Of a stretch of 64,000 nt of DNA, positions 61,977 through 64,000 are shown piece after piece. Every line of letters starts with the position of its first letter. Positions within the stretch are counted from its first letter, which is position 1. This DNA comes from Rosenbergiella collisarenosi (lineage in GTDB: Bacteria; Pseudomonadota; Gammaproteobacteria; Enterobacterales; Enterobacteriaceae), in the NCBI RefSeq assembly GCF_018494085.1, contig NZ_JABBFP010000009.1:62001-126000 (forward strand). The letters are read 5' to 3'. Under the pieces are notes generated by a model. It did no database searches. It saw only the letters and a program-made list of their open reading frames with translations, and was not told the origin of the DNA. Position numbers and translations under genes: made by a program.

Positions 61977-62462
61977 ATGTCGATTGTGGCGATTTATCCG
62001 GGGACGTTTGATCCTCTAACCCTCGGGCATTTAGATATCATCCAGCGCAGCGCACGGCTTTTCGAACGCGTAGTGGTTGCGGTCGCATTGAATCCTAGTA
62101 AAAAACCTCTCTTCAGTTTAGAAGAGCGTGTGCAGCTCGCTAGGTATGCGACGGCCACTCTCGCGAACGTTCAGGTCGTCGGGTTCAATAGCTTATTAGC
62201 TCAGTTAGCGCTAGAACAGCATGCGAAGGTATTGATAAGGGGCGTTCGCTCCGTATCTGATTTCGACTACGAGCGGCAGCTGGCACAAGCCAACCAGCAA
62301 CTGAACCCGCAACTCGACACTATTTTCATGACCCCTAATGAAAAGTATGCCTTTCTCTCCTCCACGATCGTGAAGGAAGTGGCGCGCCACCAAGGAGATA
62401 TTACGACCTTTGTGACGTCAGAGATCCACCAAGCGGTCTTGAATAAATTTGCCCCACATTAG
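61977..62462 (+). CDS. coaD: Phosphopantetheine adenylyltransferase CoaD
   Basis: 161 residues (159 in E. coli). Nucleotidyltransferase motifs: [16 protein letters not shown] with the TxGH-like site, [16 protein letters not shown] and [19 protein letters not shown]. It makes dephospho-CoA from 4'-phosphopantetheine and ATP. It follows waaA behind AGGAG. Its stop overlaps the mutM stop tail to tail by 4 bp. Confidence 0.98.
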   Translation: MSIVAIYPGTFDPLTLGHLDIIQRSARLFERVVVAVALNPSKKPLFSLEERVQLARYATATLANVQVVGFNSLLAQLALEQHAKVLIRGVRSVSDFDYERQLAQANQQLNPQLDTIFMTPNEKYAFLSSTIVKEVARHQGDITTFVTSEIHQAVLNKFAPH

Positions 62463-63268
62463 TGCTGGCAAGTTGGACACCAAAAGGTACTGCGCTGAGC
62501 ATGTCGGCCAGACATAATCGGCGTGCCACACTGTAAACAAGGTTCTCCTGTTCGCCCATAAACATTGAGTTGTTGTGCGAAATACCCAGGTTTACCATCG
62601 CTCTGTAAAAAATCGCGTAAGGTAGTACCGCCTTGCTCAATCGAACGTTGTAGAACCGCTTTAATGCATGACACTAAGCGTTGGCTTTCTTCTTGATTCA
62701 ACGCATTTGCCGCGCGATCCGGATGGATACCTGCTCGAAAAAGCGATTCGCTCGCATAAATATTTCCCACGCCAACCACTAATTTATTGTCCATTAACCA
62801 GGGTTTGATCGCGATTTTTTTAGTCGCTGACTTATTAATTAACCATTCAGCATTAAAGGCGTCGCTTAACGGTTCGGGTCCTAGGTGACTTAGGACTCGG
62901 CTTGTCGTGAGGTCAGTTTCCCATAACCAAGCGCCAAACCGGCGTGGATCGGTATAGCGTAGAGTCTTGCCATTGCTGAAGACTAAATCGACATGATCAT
63001 GTTTTTCGGGCGGGGTGTCTTCGCTGAGGATACGCAAGCTACCAGACATACCAAGGTGAATGATGATCCAGCCGTGTTTGAGACCCATCAATAGGTATTT
63101 CGCACGCCGTTCTAAACTTAAAACGATTTCATCGCTAAGATGATAGATCTCTTCAGATACCGGCCAACGCAGTTGTGGGTGTCTTACCACTGCATAGAGC
63201 AGTGTCTCGCCCACAACATGAGGTGCGATACCGCGTCGGCTCGTTTCGACTTCAGGTAGTTCAGGCAT
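62459..63268 (-). CDS. mutM: Formamidopyrimidine-DNA glycosylase MutM
   Basis: 269 residues from the ATG at 63268 (GGGGGA site), equal to E. coli. The catalytic N-terminus [13 protein letters not shown] has Pro2 and Glu3. The helix-two-turn-helix ([19 protein letters not shown]) and a C-terminal zinc finger ([17 protein letters not shown]) are present. It removes 8-oxoguanine and formamidopyrimidines. It lies downstream of rpmB-rpmG behind a terminator. Confidence 0.98.
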   Translation of the reverse strand: MPELPEVETSRRGIAPHVVGETLLYAVVRHPQLRWPVSEEIYHLSDEIVLSLERRAKYLLMGLKHGWIIIHLGMSGSLRILSEDTPPEKHDHVDLVFSNGKTLRYTDPRRFGAWLWETDLTTSRVLSHLGPEPLSDAFNAEWLINKSATKKIAIKPWLMDNKLVVGVGNIYASESLFRAGIHPDRAANALNQEESQRLVSCIKAVLQRSIEQGGTTLRDFLQSDGKPGYFAQQLNVYGRTGEPCLQCGTPIMSGRHAQRSTFWCPTCQH

Positions 63269-63290
63269 CAGATATTCCCCCTTAGAAAAC

Positions 63291-63319
63291 AAAAAACCCG
63301 ACCATAAGGCCGGGTTTTT
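63291..63319 (-). terminator. Terminator of rpmB-rpmG
   Basis: CCCGACC (63297-63303) pairs with GGCCGGG (63308-63314) with one mismatch, flanked by A and T runs on both sides. It lies between rpmG and mutM. Confidence 0.8.
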
Positions 63320-63334
63320 ATAAGAATACTAAAA

Positions 63335-63505
<171 letters not shown>

Positions 63506-63513
63506 TCAGTTCC

Positions 63514-63753
<240 letters not shown>

Positions 63754-63895
63754 TTATCTCCAAAAATCAAAATCAGCTCGAGCTTTTCACTTAGGTTTTG
63801 GCCGCCTCGTCAGGCTTTTAACCTATCCAGGCGAGTTCAATGTGAACCCGCTGAGCAGGCCTAAACGCCAAACCCGAGATTCTCAAAGGTGGCGT

Positions 63896-63924
63896 AGTAT
63901 ACGCCCTGTCGGCCAAGTGCTCAA
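63896..63924 (-). promoter_or_regulatory. rpmB promoter
   Basis: On the minus strand TTGAGC (63919-63924), a 17-bp spacer and TATACT (63896-63901), about 146 bp upstream of rpmB. The spacing is ideal for sigma-70. Confidence 0.7.
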
Positions 63925-64000
63925 GACCCGAACAGATAAAGATCAGCCAGGATCGATGAAAAAGTATACTTTTTCGGTTAATTGTCTTTTTTTTAACCAA

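Noticed and set aside
63818-64000. 60-codon frame on the minus strand upstream of rpmB
   Set aside because: It overlaps the rpmB promoter and leader, starts at the window edge and resembles no known protein. radC, usual at this place in E. coli, is not recognisable in it.

Overview
The window is a stretch of chromosome from a gammaproteobacterium of the order Enterobacterales. Nearly every protein is close to its Escherichia coli counterpart (GyrB, DnaA, RpoH, ProP, PstB, MnmE), and the blocks ugpB/rpoH/ftsXEY/rsmD/yhhL, tusA/yhhQ/dcrB, gyrB-recF-dnaN-dnaA/rpmH-rnpA-yidD-yidC-mnmE, secB-gpsA-cysE, hldD-waaFC and waaA-coaD-mutM-rpmGB keep enteric order. Several E. coli genes normally found between these neighbours are absent (the liv genes, yhhM/yhhN/zntA, gpmM, tdh-kbl, waaQ). 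The base composition looks below 50 % GC. This suggests a compact genome, perhaps Erwiniaceae-like; the genus is inference only.

Layout: 1-6410 holds ugpB (partial), rpoH, ftsX-ftsE-ftsY, rsmD and yhhL. 6449-7162 is an AT-rich insert carrying a glycine-zipper microcin-like precursor. 7163-10723 holds tusA, yhhQ (behind a candidate preQ1 riboswitch), dcrB and proP. 10827-14931 holds hemB, queH, pptA, dnaC, dnaT and tag. 15007-18868 is a 2-ketogluconate-type cluster (ptxS-like repressor, kguE-like, tkrA/ghrB-like) followed by eamA. 19099-32310 holds yidQ, yidR, yidA and the replication/ribosome block. 32343-33727 is qmcA-ybbJ. 33823-37533 is a type I, C39-peptidase microcin export operon with its own precursor. 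37782-42310 is pstSCAB-phoU. 42508-45298 is cpxP (with the CpxQ sRNA in its 3' UTR) divergent from cpxRA. 45334-51345 holds trmL, cysE, gpsA, secB, grxC, yibN, envC and yibQ. 51456-62462 is LPS core synthesis (hldD, waaF, waaC, waaL, waaZ, waaY, waaO, waaP, waaG, waaA) plus coaD. mutM, rpmG and rpmB close the window.

The main accessory system is two unlinked small precursors (6449-6745 and 37312-37533). Both have 15-residue leaders ending in SGA, the double-glycine type, and only the second lies next to a CvaA/CvaB-like exporter. One exporter probably serves both. One mature peptide carries six glycines spaced exactly four residues apart. No immunity gene is recognisable beside either precursor. 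Other points of note are the candidate preQ1 riboswitch before yhhQ with queH nearby, long tandem Pho boxes before ugpB and pstS, and a LacI-type operator before kguE.
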